Positions 7,826-17,677 of a stretch of 32,443 bases of DNA are shown here, one piece after another (positions within the stretch are counted from its first letter, which is position 1; each line of letters begins with the position of its first letter). Source of the stretch: an uncultured bacterium. GTDB taxonomy: Bacteria; Patescibacteriota; Minisyncoccia; Phycocordibacterales; GWA1-40-21. The notes below the pieces were generated by a model. That model saw nothing but the letters and a program-made list of their open reading frames with translations, made no database searches and had not been told where the DNA came from. A program made the position numbers and the translations under genes. The stretch is from the NCBI GenBank assembly GCA_903850545.1, contig CAINLW010000048.1:1-32443 (forward strand), written 5' to 3'.

Positions 7826-10513
7826 TTGACTATCTTGCCTCCATTTAATAATTTTACAACAAAAGCAAAGGAAGTAATAAGAAGGGCTCATGAGCTTGCT
7901 ATTGAACGTGGACAAAATCACGTCAATCCAATGCATCTTTTGGCTGCATTAGTTCTTCAAGAAGAAAGCGTCGTGTCATCTATTTTGGACAGATTAGAAA
8001 TTGATATTATTTTATTTACAGATACTATATTAGAGGCGATAGAATCCACAACTTCATCAACTACACTTTCTCCAGCAAATCAAATATATTTAACTCCTGA
8101 TTTGGCGCAAGTTTTGGATTTGTCCGGAAAAGAAGCCAAAGAATTAAAAGACGAATTTATTTCTACTGAACATTTATTTTTAGCAGTTCTTGACACACCG
8201 TGCTCCGCTCGAGATATTTTGCAAAAATTTAAAATTGATAAGACAACCATAATAAAAATTCTTTTGGAGTTAAAAACTTTGAAAGGTGATGAAGTAAATC
8301 AACCAAAAAAATATAGAGCGATTTTGAAATATACAAGAAATCTTACAAAACTTGCAAAGGATAATAAACTCGACCCAGTCATAGGACGCGATAATGAAAT
8401 TTCCAGAATCATTCAAATTCTTTCAAGAAGAACAAAAAATAATCCGATTTTGATAGGAGAAGCAGGGGTAGGAAAGACCGCTATTGTGGAAGGTTTGGCT
8501 ATAAGAATTGCAACAAATGATGTTCCTGAATCCTTAAAAGACAAAGAACTTGTTTCTCTTGATCTTGGACTTTTAATAGCAGGAACAAAATACAGAGGTG
8601 AATTTGAAGAAAGATTAAAAGGAATAATTAAGGAAATAGAAAAATCTGATGGGAAAATAATTCTTTTTATAGACGAGATACATACTATTGTTGGTGCCGG
8701 TTCTGCTGAAGGTTCGATGGATGCCTCAAATATGTTGAAGCCAGCTTTATCGAGAGGAGAACTTAGGACTATTGGTGCAACCACCCTGAAGGAATATCAA
8801 AAAATAGAAAAAGACCCTGCCCTTACTAGACGTTTCCAATCTGTTATTGTTGCCGAACCATCAATAGAAGACGCCATTGCAATTTTGAGAGGCCTTAAAG
8901 AAAAGTACGAACTTTATCATGGAGTAAGAATTACTGATGACGCTATTTTGTCTGCAGTAAATTTAAGTAGCAGATATATTACAGATAGATTTTTACCTGA
9001 TAAGGCGGTTGATTTAATAGACGAGGCTTCATCGATGCTTAAAATTTCTCTAGAAAATATGCCACCTATTCTTGAAGAAACCAGAAGAAAAGTTATGAGA
9101 CTTGAAATAGAAAAAGAATCTCTCAAACCCTCAACTACGCTCGGGTCAGGAAAAAAAGCTGAGGTGTCTAACAGAATTAAAGTTATAGAAAAGGAGATTG
9201 CTGATTTAAAAGAAAAAACTTCAGATATAGAATTAAGATGGACAACTGAAAAAGATATTCTTAGTGGAATTAAAGCTCTAAAGAAACAATTAGAACTTTT
9301 AAGAATTGAAGCCGAAAATGCAGAAATCAAAGCCGATTTATCTTTGGCTGCTGAAATAAGATATGGAAAAATTCCTGAAGCAGAAAAAGAATTAGATATT
9401 AAATTAAAAAAATTAAAAAAACTTCAAACATCAAGAAGGGTACTTAAGGAAGAAATTACAGAAGAAGATATTGCAACCGTTGTTTCAAAATGGACAGGAG
9501 TTCCAGTTTCAAGGATGTTGGAAAGCGAAGCTCATAAACTCGTAAGAATGGAACAAGAGCTTGAGAAGAGAATAGTTGGACAAAATGAAGCTGTTAGGAA
9601 AATTTCTGACACAATAAAAAGATCTCGCACAGGAATTTCAGACCCAAACAGACCGATAGGCTCATTTATTTTTCTTGGTCCTACAGGAGTTGGAAAAACA
9701 GAGCTTACAAAAGCGCTAGCCGAATTTTTATTTGATGATGAAAAAGCTCTTATTAGAGTGGATATGTCCGAGTTTATGGAAAAACATTCCACGTCTAAAC
9801 TCATTGGTTCTCCACCAGGGTATGTCGGATATGAAGAGGGAGGTTCGCTTACTGAAACAATAAGACACAGGCCTTATTCTGTGGTTTTGTTTGATGAAAT
9901 TGAAAAAGCTCATCCCGAGGTTTTTAATTTATTGTTACAGGTTCTTGATGGAGGTAGACTTACTGATTCAAAGGGTAGAGTTGTAAACTTTAAAAATACT
10001 GTGATAATAATGACATCAAATATCGGTGCTCAGTTTATAGACAAAATGGAACAAATAGGATTTACGGCAAAAGATGAAAAAGGAAATGAATATAATTTAG
10101 TTAAAGAAAAGATTTTTTCTAGTTTAAAAGATTTCTTTAGACCTGAATTTATGAACCGACTTGACGATGTGATTGTTTTTGATATCTTGAGCAAAGAAGC
10201 TATAAGAAAGATAGTTGATATACAAATTAATTTAGTTAAAGACAGATTACAAACAAAAGAAATTGTTTTGCAGATATCTGAAAAAGCTTTGGACTATCTT
10301 GCAAAAGAAGGATATAACCCTCAATATGGTGCAAGACCACTCAAGAGACTGATTCAAGACAAAATTCTAAATCATGTAGCATCACTAATTATTTCTCAAG
10401 AAATATTGAAAGGGGGCACTGTGATAATTGATATGAAAAATAACGAATTAATTTTTGATATTAAGAAGGGTAGAAGGGGAATGATACTTCAGTCACAACT
10501 TGTAGCTTCTTAG
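7826..10513 (+). CDS. clpC: ATP-dependent Clp protease ATP-binding subunit ClpC-type
   Basis: Clp_N repeats, two Walker A motifs (GEAGVGKTAIVEGLA; GPTGVGKTELTKALAE), UVR-like middle region, C-terminal D2-small; start codon uncertain (TTG). Confidence 0.95.
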   Translation: MTILPPFNNFTTKAKEVIRRAHELAIERGQNHVNPMHLLAALVLQEESVVSSILDRLEIDIILFTDTILEAIESTTSSTTLSPANQIYLTPDLAQVLDLSGKEAKELKDEFISTEHLFLAVLDTPCSARDILQKFKIDKTTIIKILLELKTLKGDEVNQPKKYRAILKYTRNLTKLAKDNKLDPVIGRDNEISRIIQILSRRTKNNPILIGEAGVGKTAIVEGLAIRIATNDVPESLKDKELVSLDLGLLIAGTKYRGEFEERLKGIIKEIEKSDGKIILFIDEIHTIVGAGSAEGSMDASNMLKPALSRGELRTIGATTLKEYQKIEKDPALTRRFQSVIVAEPSIEDAIAILRGLKEKYELYHGVRITDDAILSAVNLSSRYITDRFLPDKAVDLIDEASSMLKISLENMPPILEETRRKVMRLEIEKESLKPSTTLGSGKKAEVSNRIKVIEKEIADLKEKTSDIELRWTTEKDILSGIKALKKQLELLRIEAENAEIKADLSLAAEIRYGKIPEAEKELDIKLKKLKKLQTSRRVLKEEITEEDIATVVSKWTGVPVSRMLESEAHKLVRMEQELEKRIVGQNEAVRKISDTIKRSRTGISDPNRPIGSFIFLGPTGVGKTELTKALAEFLFDDEKALIRVDMSEFMEKHSTSKLIGSPPGYVGYEEGGSLTETIRHRPYSVVLFDEIEKAHPEVFNLLLQVLDGGRLTDSKGRVVNFKNTVIIMTSNIGAQFIDKMEQIGFTAKDEKGNEYNLVKEKIFSSLKDFFRPEFMNRLDDVIVFDILSKEAIRKIVDIQINLVKDRLQTKEIVLQISEKALDYLAKEGYNPQYGARPLKRLIQDKILNHVASLIISQEILKGGTVIIDMKNNELIFDIKKGRRGMILQSQLVAS

Positions 10514-10540
10514 AACTATAGCTTATTGTATAATTCAAAT

Positions 10541-10579
10541 CACAAAAGGAGTTTCGCTTTGCGAAACTCCTTTTGTGAA
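10541..10579 (+). terminator. terminator-like hairpin after clpC
   Basis: cacaaaaggagtttcgctttgcgaaactccttttgtg perfect stem; a second hairpin cgcactctcgttaacgagagtgcg follows at about 10599-10622. Confidence 0.7.
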
Positions 10580-10755
10580 TACTGAATATAAAATTTCCGC
10601 ACTCTCGTTAACGAGAGTGCGTAAAACTTAGTTTTTTTGTGTGGGGAAAATGACAGGAGAAGGTGAATCCTCAGTTTTTAGAGATAGAATCTGTTTATCT
10701 CAAATAGTTTTGTGTTTGAAATATTACATAATAAATGATACTATGTTTTTTACAT

Positions 10756-10837
10756 GCGCCGGTCGTATAGTGGCAATTACACGAGACTGTAAATCTTGCG
10801 GCTTCGGCCTTCGGGGGTTCGAGTCCCTCCCGGCGCA
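10756..10837 (+). tRNA. tRNA-Tyr(GTA)
   Basis: GCGCCGG/CCGGCGC acceptor, anticodon loop CTGTAAA, long variable arm, T-arm GGGGGTTCGAGTCCCTC. Confidence 0.92.
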
Positions 10838-10989
10838 CAAAATATTTAATCTTAAAAAACAAGGTTATTTTTTTAATGCAAGTTTTTAGTGGATATTAGC
10901 GTTTGGATAAAACTTGGAATTATCTTATCATTTTTTAGACATGATATAATATGGTATAATTAGTTTTATAAAAATAATTAATTATAAAT

Positions 10990-13221
10990 ATGGACAATCA
11001 AAATTTTAATCAACAGTTTCCAGATAGTTTTCAGTCGATCATGCCGAAACCCAAAAAAACTAAATTATTTGTCACTCTCGGTACCGTAGTGTTAGTGGTC
11101 GTAGCAGTAACAGTCTATTTTGTTATTCCAAAATCAAGTCAAGATATTATTAAAAAAACTGCAGAAGATATTTATAAACCAGCCGTTGCGTTTGCTTCTA
11201 AATTTGCAATGTATGAAGAAGTACCAGTAAACATAACACCGAAAGTACCGGCTTATTCTGTGAACCAAGATTTAAGCAATATATCTAATGCAAGTGATTT
11301 CGCTTTTCTTACTGGCTCTACGAATGCAAAAAATTTGCTTGTTAAAAATGCTTTTGTAGTTAAGAAATCTTATAACAATGAATTTTATCCGCTTTATGAA
11401 GCAAACCGATATGATTACACACCGAGTTTCATTACCACCGACTCAATGCTCCACAATTATCACTTGATGTTTGATTTTTTGCTTAAGCAATTGGAGGAAC
11501 AAAAACTTGCAACGGAATTAAAAAATCTTAATGCAAATATGCTTTCTGAAGCGGTGAGTCAATATAATGATTTGAAAGGAACTGAATGGGAAAATGCAGC
11601 CAAGAGAAATGTTGGATTTTTTGCAGTTGGTAGCAAACTTTTAGATCCATCAGTGAGTGTACCATCTGTAGTCCAAAACGAAGTTGAACAGGAACTGACG
11701 CTAATTGACGCACATCAAGGTATTACTCTTTCTCCACTCATGAATATTGGTAGTGAACCCAGTGTTCTTGAAGGTTTAAAAGAAGACTATTCGCAATATA
11801 TTCCAAGAGGACATTACGACAAAACAGATCAGCTCAAGGCCTATTTCAAATCAATGATGTGGTATGGTAGATTAACTTTCCGTTTGAAAAATGATGATGA
11901 AATAAAATCTGGAATATTGATCACCCTGGCTTTAAACAAGGACGCCAATCAAACTAGCTGGAATAAAATATACGAACCGATAAATTTTTTTGTTGGCAAA
12001 AGTGATGATATCACTTACTACCAATTCAAAGATTTGGTTCAGCAAGTTTATGGCGACAACGTCACATATCAAATTGTTTCAACCGACAAAAACAAATTTG
12101 CTATTTTTGTTGATGCCACAAAGACACTTGAACCACCACAGTTAAATTCAATGCCGATTTTTAATTCGGATATACAGCCAGACCGAGAAAAAGAAATAAA
12201 AGGCTTCAGATTTATGGGACAACGATTTACAATAGATGCTTCCATTTTCCAAAGACTTATTGATAGAGAAACTCCAGACAGAATGTTACCAAAAGGACTG
12301 GATATTCCAGCGGCACTGGGGTCAAAAGAGGCGTTGAATATTTTGACACAGATGGGAGAAACAAATTATTCTAATTATTCAGAAAATATGTCTAAGATGC
12401 AAATATATTTAGTTGGCCTGCCTACTGAAAACTGGACACAGAATTTATATTGGGGTTGGCTATACCAGCTTATTCCTCTCACCACTGTCAAATCGGCTGG
12501 TTACCCTACATTCATGCAGAATGATTCCTGGGTCAGAAAAGATCTAAATACATTTTTAGGTAGCTGGAGTGAATTAAAACATGACACCATTCTTTATGCT
12601 AAACAGGTTTATGCTGAGATGGGTGGTGGTGAATCGGATCAAAAAGATGATCGTGGATATGTTGAACCGAATGTATATGTATATGCTCGTCTTGCCTCTC
12701 TCCTTAAAATGACGTCTGATGGGCTAGACGAACGCGGACTATTAACGGCAACAATGAAGGACGACCTATCCAAGATGGAGCAATTAGCAACGTCACTAAA
12801 AACAATATCGGAGAAAGAACTCAACAACGAAAGTTTGACGGACGCAGACTATGAGCTTATACGTTCATATGGTGGTCAATTAGAACATTTCTGGCTTGAA
12901 GTTAACAAAGACGATCCGGCATTCAAAGCATCGACGGGTCAGAGAGATTACTTGAATGAAAATCCTGCTGCTATTGTTGCGGATGTTGCAACCGATCCCA
13001 ATGGTCAAGTTTTGGAAGAAGGTACAGGTAAAATTTATGAGATTTATGTCGTGGTTCCAATTGACGGTAAGTTGAGGATTGCTAAAGGTGGTGTCTATTC
13101 ATACTACGAATTCCCATGGCCATTATCGGATAGATTAACTGATAAAAAGTGGCGAGACATGCTAAATACCAGCCCAACACCAAAATTACCTGATTGGACG
13201 AGCGCGTTTGTGGCACAATAA
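10990..13221 (+). CDS. DUF3160 domain-containing membrane-anchored protein
   Basis: N-terminal TM then YNNEFYPLYEANRYDYTPSFITTDSMLHNYHLMFDFLLKQLE, typical of DUF3160. Confidence 0.85.
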   Translation: MDNQNFNQQFPDSFQSIMPKPKKTKLFVTLGTVVLVVVAVTVYFVIPKSSQDIIKKTAEDIYKPAVAFASKFAMYEEVPVNITPKVPAYSVNQDLSNISNASDFAFLTGSTNAKNLLVKNAFVVKKSYNNEFYPLYEANRYDYTPSFITTDSMLHNYHLMFDFLLKQLEEQKLATELKNLNANMLSEAVSQYNDLKGTEWENAAKRNVGFFAVGSKLLDPSVSVPSVVQNEVEQELTLIDAHQGITLSPLMNIGSEPSVLEGLKEDYSQYIPRGHYDKTDQLKAYFKSMMWYGRLTFRLKNDDEIKSGILITLALNKDANQTSWNKIYEPINFFVGKSDDITYYQFKDLVQQVYGDNVTYQIVSTDKNKFAIFVDATKTLEPPQLNSMPIFNSDIQPDREKEIKGFRFMGQRFTIDASIFQRLIDRETPDRMLPKGLDIPAALGSKEALNILTQMGETNYSNYSENMSKMQIYLVGLPTENWTQNLYWGWLYQLIPLTTVKSAGYPTFMQNDSWVRKDLNTFLGSWSELKHDTILYAKQVYAEMGGGESDQKDDRGYVEPNVYVYARLASLLKMTSDGLDERGLLTATMKDDLSKMEQLATSLKTISEKELNNESLTDADYELIRSYGGQLEHFWLEVNKDDPAFKASTGQRDYLNENPAAIVADVATDPNGQVLEEGTGKIYEIYVVVPIDGKLRIAKGGVYSYYEFPWPLSDRLTDKKWRDMLNTSPTPKLPDWTSAFVAQ

Positions 13222-13227
13222 AATTTA

Positions 13228-14964
13228 ATGCAAAGAAGAATCACGTGGACGATATTACTTTTAATTGTTAGTTTTGCCGTAGCTATTCTAGCCGGTAGTT
13301 ATTATTTTCGTTTTACTACCAGCAAAAAGATCCCGAATAATCAGCAACAAGTCAAAAAAGATTTTTTGGATTTTTCGATACAGAAAAAGAAACTTCCTCT
13401 GATAAATAAGGAGGTTTCTTTTATTGCTGTTGGTGATATTTCTTATTCACGAGCGGTAGGAAGAAAGGTTCAAAAACAAAAAGATATCAACTACCCATTT
13501 TTGAAGATTCAGGATTATTTGAAAAGCGCAGATTTGGTTTTTGGTAATTTGGAAACACCAATTACTCAAGGAAGAGAAATTTCTGATTTTGAGATGGTTT
13601 TTAGATCGGACCCAGGCACTGAGCAAGCATTAAAAAATGCCGGCTTTTCTATTTTATCATTAGCTAATAATCACACGCCAAATTTTGGTGAACAAGGGTT
13701 AATGGATACTTTCAAATATCTTGAGAATGCTAATATTAAGTATGTCGGGGCAGGAAAAGATAAACAGCAAACTAATCAGCCAGTCTATATAGATGTAAAA
13801 GGTATAAAATTTGCTTTTCTTGCTTATAATGATCCAGATGTTGCACCCCCTTCATATGAGGCAAGTGATATTCGTGCAGGGACTGCGTTTATGAGAATTG
13901 ATAAAATGACCGAAGCGGTAAAAACAGCAAAAGAAAAAGCTGATTTTGTTATTGTTTCCATGCATTCTGGAATTGAATATGTGGATAAGCCGGATGATTC
14001 ACAAGTAAATATTGCCCACAATGCAATTGATGCTGGAGCAGATTTAATTATCGGACATCACTCACACGTAGTGCAAACAATGGAACAATACAAAGGGAAA
14101 TACATATTTTACAGTTTAGGAAACTTTGTTTTTGATCAGCCACAATCACAAGAAACAAAAGATGGATTAACAATTAAAGTCTATTTTACGAAAGATAAAA
14201 TTAATAAAATTTATATTTTACCGATAGTAATGGAAAGTTTTGCTCAACCGAAAATGGCAGAAGAAGGTGAAGCTGATAAGATTTTGCAGAGGCTAAAATT
14301 TTCATTGGCAAGAAATGACGCATATTTTTGGAACGATAGTATCGATAGTTTTGACAAAACTTCTATGGTTGCACTATATGATGGGTCTCAGATTGATGGG
14401 GGACTTGTTTCGAAAATCGAAAAAAAAGATATAGATGGGGATTTAATTGAAGAAACCTATGCTTTAGAAAATGGTCAATTAACGATTACTAGAAATTTAA
14501 AAATACTTTGGCAATCACAATCTGATTGGTGGATAGATGATTTTGTTATTGCCGATTCTAATAATGATGGAGTTCCCGATATAAATTTATCCGTATGGAG
14601 ACCAGGTAATTTTGGTACTTCAAAACCATTTTGGATTAAGGAAAATGATATGAGTATAAAAAATCATTTTTTTGTCTTTGACCTCGTTGGTGACAAAATG
14701 AAACCAATCTGGCAATCATCAAATCTTGGAGTACCAAATTGTGGATTTACTTTTGCAGACATTGATGGTGACGGAAATAATGATTTAGTAACAATTGAAG
14801 GAGATTATTTGCAGATGCCTGAATGCAAAGGGAATTATTTTGCAGTTTGGAAATGGAATGGTTGGGGGTTTTCAAATGAATGGCGAAGTGGTTTAGGAAA
14901 GTTTTCCAATCTTGAAATTGAAAAAATTGATAGAAGAAATTATATTGTCGCTGATTCTCTTTAG
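13228..14964 (+). CDS. CapA family protein (PGA_cap metallophosphatase-like) with C-terminal FG-GAP/VCBS-like repeats
   Basis: FIAVGDISYSR, FGNLETPIT, SLANNHTPNFGEQGL, VSMHSGIEY, GHHSHVVQ; C-terminus DSNNDGVPDINL and DIDGDGNNDLVT. Confidence 0.88.
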   Translation: MQRRITWTILLLIVSFAVAILAGSYYFRFTTSKKIPNNQQQVKKDFLDFSIQKKKLPLINKEVSFIAVGDISYSRAVGRKVQKQKDINYPFLKIQDYLKSADLVFGNLETPITQGREISDFEMVFRSDPGTEQALKNAGFSILSLANNHTPNFGEQGLMDTFKYLENANIKYVGAGKDKQQTNQPVYIDVKGIKFAFLAYNDPDVAPPSYEASDIRAGTAFMRIDKMTEAVKTAKEKADFVIVSMHSGIEYVDKPDDSQVNIAHNAIDAGADLIIGHHSHVVQTMEQYKGKYIFYSLGNFVFDQPQSQETKDGLTIKVYFTKDKINKIYILPIVMESFAQPKMAEEGEADKILQRLKFSLARNDAYFWNDSIDSFDKTSMVALYDGSQIDGGLVSKIEKKDIDGDLIEETYALENGQLTITRNLKILWQSQSDWWIDDFVIADSNNDGVPDINLSVWRPGNFGTSKPFWIKENDMSIKNHFFVFDLVGDKMKPIWQSSNLGVPNCGFTFADIDGDGNNDLVTIEGDYLQMPECKGNYFAVWKWNGWGFSNEWRSGLGKFSNLEIEKIDRRNYIVADSL

Positions 14965-15235
14965 TATATATTATCTTGAGGTGTAGAGTAAAATCACATT
15001 ACTAAACAAGCGTGTTTTGAAATGTTTGGTATATAGGAAATGACTGTAGACTCCATAAGATAGGTTCTAAAATTATCCAATACTACACACATAGAAGGAT
15101 GTTCGAAAGATTATTATAGAGGAAAGTAAAACAAAGGTTCTTGACGTCTCTTTCTCAAAAAGGAACAACTGAGAAGTTTTTGTCGATGGATTTCTCCCAG
15201 CACATTAATAATCTTTTTGTAAAAAAACTAGTTTT

Positions 15236-16417
15236 ATGTTTAAATGTAAATATATATTTATGAACAAATTATTACGCAAAGGTTTAAGGACTTGGATAGA
15301 AATTGATAAAAAGGCGGTGGCTCACAACTATCGTATTTTTCGTAATTTTATTGGCGGTAATGCTCTGAACAGCAAAGGTGTCGGGCAAGTCAAAATGCTT
15401 TCGGTAGTAAAATCAAATGCTTATGGACACAATTTTATTGAATTTGCGAAAGAACAAGAAAAGCTTGGAATTGATTTTTTAGGAGTTGATTCTGTGCTCG
15501 AAGCATTGGCACTTAGAAGGGAAGGAATAAAAGTTCCAATTTTAGTTCTAGGCTATACGCTTCCTGAAATGATAAAAAAAGCTTCTGAAAAAAATATTAG
15601 TATTACAATTTCCAACTTCGAATCTCTTTCAGCAGTAATACAAATTGGAAAGAAAATAAAAGTTCATATAAAAGCAGACACAGGATTTAATCGACATGGA
15701 TTTTTAGAAAGTGATATTTCAAAGGTTATAGAGAAATTAAAAAAGAATAGAAATATTATTGTTGAAGGACTCTTTACTCATTTTTCTATGTCAAAAGATC
15801 CATATTATTTAACTTATACAAAGACTCAAATAAATAGGTTTAATAAATGGCAAGAATCTTTTAGAAAAGCTGGTTTTAGTCCGATTTGTCATGCTTCTGC
15901 CACATCAGGAACTTTACTTTATAAAGAAGCACATTTGGATATGGTTAGGGTTGGAATAGGTTTGTATGGTATTTGGCCATCGGATGAAGCAAAACATTTT
16001 TTTGGAGATAAATTATCTCTAGTCCCCGTTTTATCATGGAAAACGATTATTGTTGAAACAAAAATAATACCAAAAGGATCAAAAGTTGGATATGACGGTA
16101 CCATAATAGTTAAAAGAGATTCTGTAATAGCAATTTGTCCAATTGGTTATTGGCACGGATATCCCAGAGCTCTCTCAAATATCGGTTACGTTTTGATAAA
16201 TGGAAAAGAGGCGAGAATTCTTGGTAGAGTTTGCATGGACATTATTATGATTGATATTACTGATATAAAAAATGTAAAAGTTGGAGATGAAGTTGTTCTT
16301 ATTGGCAAATCAAAAAATGCTGAAATTTCTGCGGATGAAATTGCAAAACTTTTAAGCGCTTCCACGTATGAACTTTTGACTAGAATAAATCCGCTGATAA
16401 AGAGGTTTTATATTTAA
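15236..16417 (+). CDS. alr: alanine racemase
   Basis: WIEIDKKAVAHNYR, VVKSNAYGHN, PLP-Lys region, MVRVGIGLYG, GRVCMDIIMIDIT; start may be 15260 (MNKLLRKG). Confidence 0.94.
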   Translation: MFKCKYIFMNKLLRKGLRTWIEIDKKAVAHNYRIFRNFIGGNALNSKGVGQVKMLSVVKSNAYGHNFIEFAKEQEKLGIDFLGVDSVLEALALRREGIKVPILVLGYTLPEMIKKASEKNISITISNFESLSAVIQIGKKIKVHIKADTGFNRHGFLESDISKVIEKLKKNRNIIVEGLFTHFSMSKDPYYLTYTKTQINRFNKWQESFRKAGFSPICHASATSGTLLYKEAHLDMVRVGIGLYGIWPSDEAKHFFGDKLSLVPVLSWKTIIVETKIIPKGSKVGYDGTIIVKRDSVIAICPIGYWHGYPRALSNIGYVLINGKEARILGRVCMDIIMIDITDIKNVKVGDEVVLIGKSKNAEISADEIAKLLSASTYELLTRINPLIKRFYI

Positions 16418-16543
16418 AATACGGATATAAATTTTAGTGCTTCGATATTTGACAAAACAACTGTATTTATATATCTTATTGTGGAGTGTTCTTAGCTATT
16501 AAAGTAATCGTAGTTTATATTTTAGATTTCTAAAGGAGATAAT

Positions 16544-17110
16544 ATGATATATTCGAAGAAAACTCGAGTAATGGTTGACGCAATGATTGACAGACTCGGA
16601 GGATTAGAAGGAGTAAAACGTTATTTAGATGGTGAGATAACGATGGTGGAAGTCTACAAAAAAGTTTCCAATTTCATCAGCAGTACTTTTAAAGTTATAA
16701 TTTATGAAAAATTAACTTTAGAAGAACTTGCTAAAAAAGGCAAGTTTGGATGGATCACTGGTAATTTTGATGATCGCTACTTTTCAGAAGTAATAAAGGC
16801 GAAGCAGAAGCACAAAAAGAAAATTGCAATCTTTCATTTCAACAAAAAAATGCTTTCCCCAGCTATTATTGCTGAGATGAACAGGGTTGGTTTTCGTCCA
16901 GCAACACCAAGAGAGCTTCTGTGTTTGGCAATTACAAAGCCTGATTTACACAGGTTGTTTCCGGTTGTTGCATTGGGTTACATTTGTAATATTCGTCGTA
17001 TTCAACTTGTTGTTTGTATATGTGAAAGATTTGGCCGTAGCAATCTTTCCTTTCGCCATTATATTCGTTGTTGGCCTGTAGGTTATAGGTTTGCAGCCGT
17101 GCAAATATAG
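16544..17110 (+). CDS. hypothetical protein, 188 aa
   Basis: Strong SD (aaaggagata) and a downstream terminator-like hairpin at 17160-17195. Confidence 0.7.
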   Translation: MIYSKKTRVMVDAMIDRLGGLEGVKRYLDGEITMVEVYKKVSNFISSTFKVIIYEKLTLEELAKKGKFGWITGNFDDRYFSEVIKAKQKHKKKIAIFHFNKKMLSPAIIAEMNRVGFRPATPRELLCLAITKPDLHRLFPVVALGYICNIRRIQLVVCICERFGRSNLSFRHYIRCWPVGYRFAAVQI

Positions 17111-17159
17111 TTAAAATTATTTATTGTTCACCAATAGGAGGATTGGTAAATTGATAAAT

Positions 17160-17195
17160 CAAGGCCTCACCTGGATAAATCTGGGTGGGGCTTTC
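17160..17195 (+). terminator. terminator-like hairpin
   Basis: aaggcctcacctggataaatctgggtggggctttc, imperfect stem. Confidence 0.5.
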
Positions 17196-17376
17196 GACTT
17201 TATATTTTAAGTTTTCTATTTCCCTCTTTTTTCTGCTAGCCTGCCAGATTTTTGTGTTTGGAATTAAAAAAATATTAATTATTACTAATTTATTGAATTA
17301 TAAAAAAATATATGCTTTACTTAATATCGGAGCAGAAAGATTTGTAAAAAATTATAGGCTGAAAAAGGAACAAGAA

Positions 17377-17556
17377 ATGAAAAAAGTGAAAGACGGACAC
17401 CCAGAAAGAGATATTCGGGGGAAAGGTCGCATCACTCTCGTGGGGGTGCGAGCATTACCCGAAAGGAAGAGAGGCGCTTTTTATCATCATCGCATAAAGG
17501 TGTGCCAAAAGCCGTGTGGCTCAAAGAGCTTAACAGTAAAAAAGGGTAGCTGGTGA
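17377..17556 (+). CDS. small basic hypothetical protein, 59 aa
   Basis: MKKVKDGHPERDIRGKGRITLVGVRALPERKRGAFYHHRIKVCQKPCGSKSLTVKKGSW; AGGA upstream; followed by strong terminator. Confidence 0.45.
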   Translation: MKKVKDGHPERDIRGKGRITLVGVRALPERKRGAFYHHRIKVCQKPCGSKSLTVKKGSW

Positions 17557-17597
17557 GCTCCATATTCAAGTCGTCTTTAATGCGATTCATGTCATGT

Positions 17598-17632
17598 CCC
17601 CGCCAGAGATTTTCGGATCTCTGGCGGGTTTT
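17598..17632 (+). terminator. rho-independent terminator
   Basis: cccgccagagat ttt cgg atctctggcggg followed by ttttta. Confidence 0.85.
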
Positions 17633-17677
17633 TATTTTTCTCATTTTTCTGCTAGTATAAGAAACAACCAACAATAT

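Noticed and set aside
8413-9330. Antisense ORFs within clpC (8413-8784, 8917-9330)
   Set aside because: Typical antisense open frames of a long conserved gene; low-complexity S/I/F-rich translations.
10641-10889. ORF 10641-10889 (+)
   Set aside because: Reads through tRNA-Tyr; spurious.
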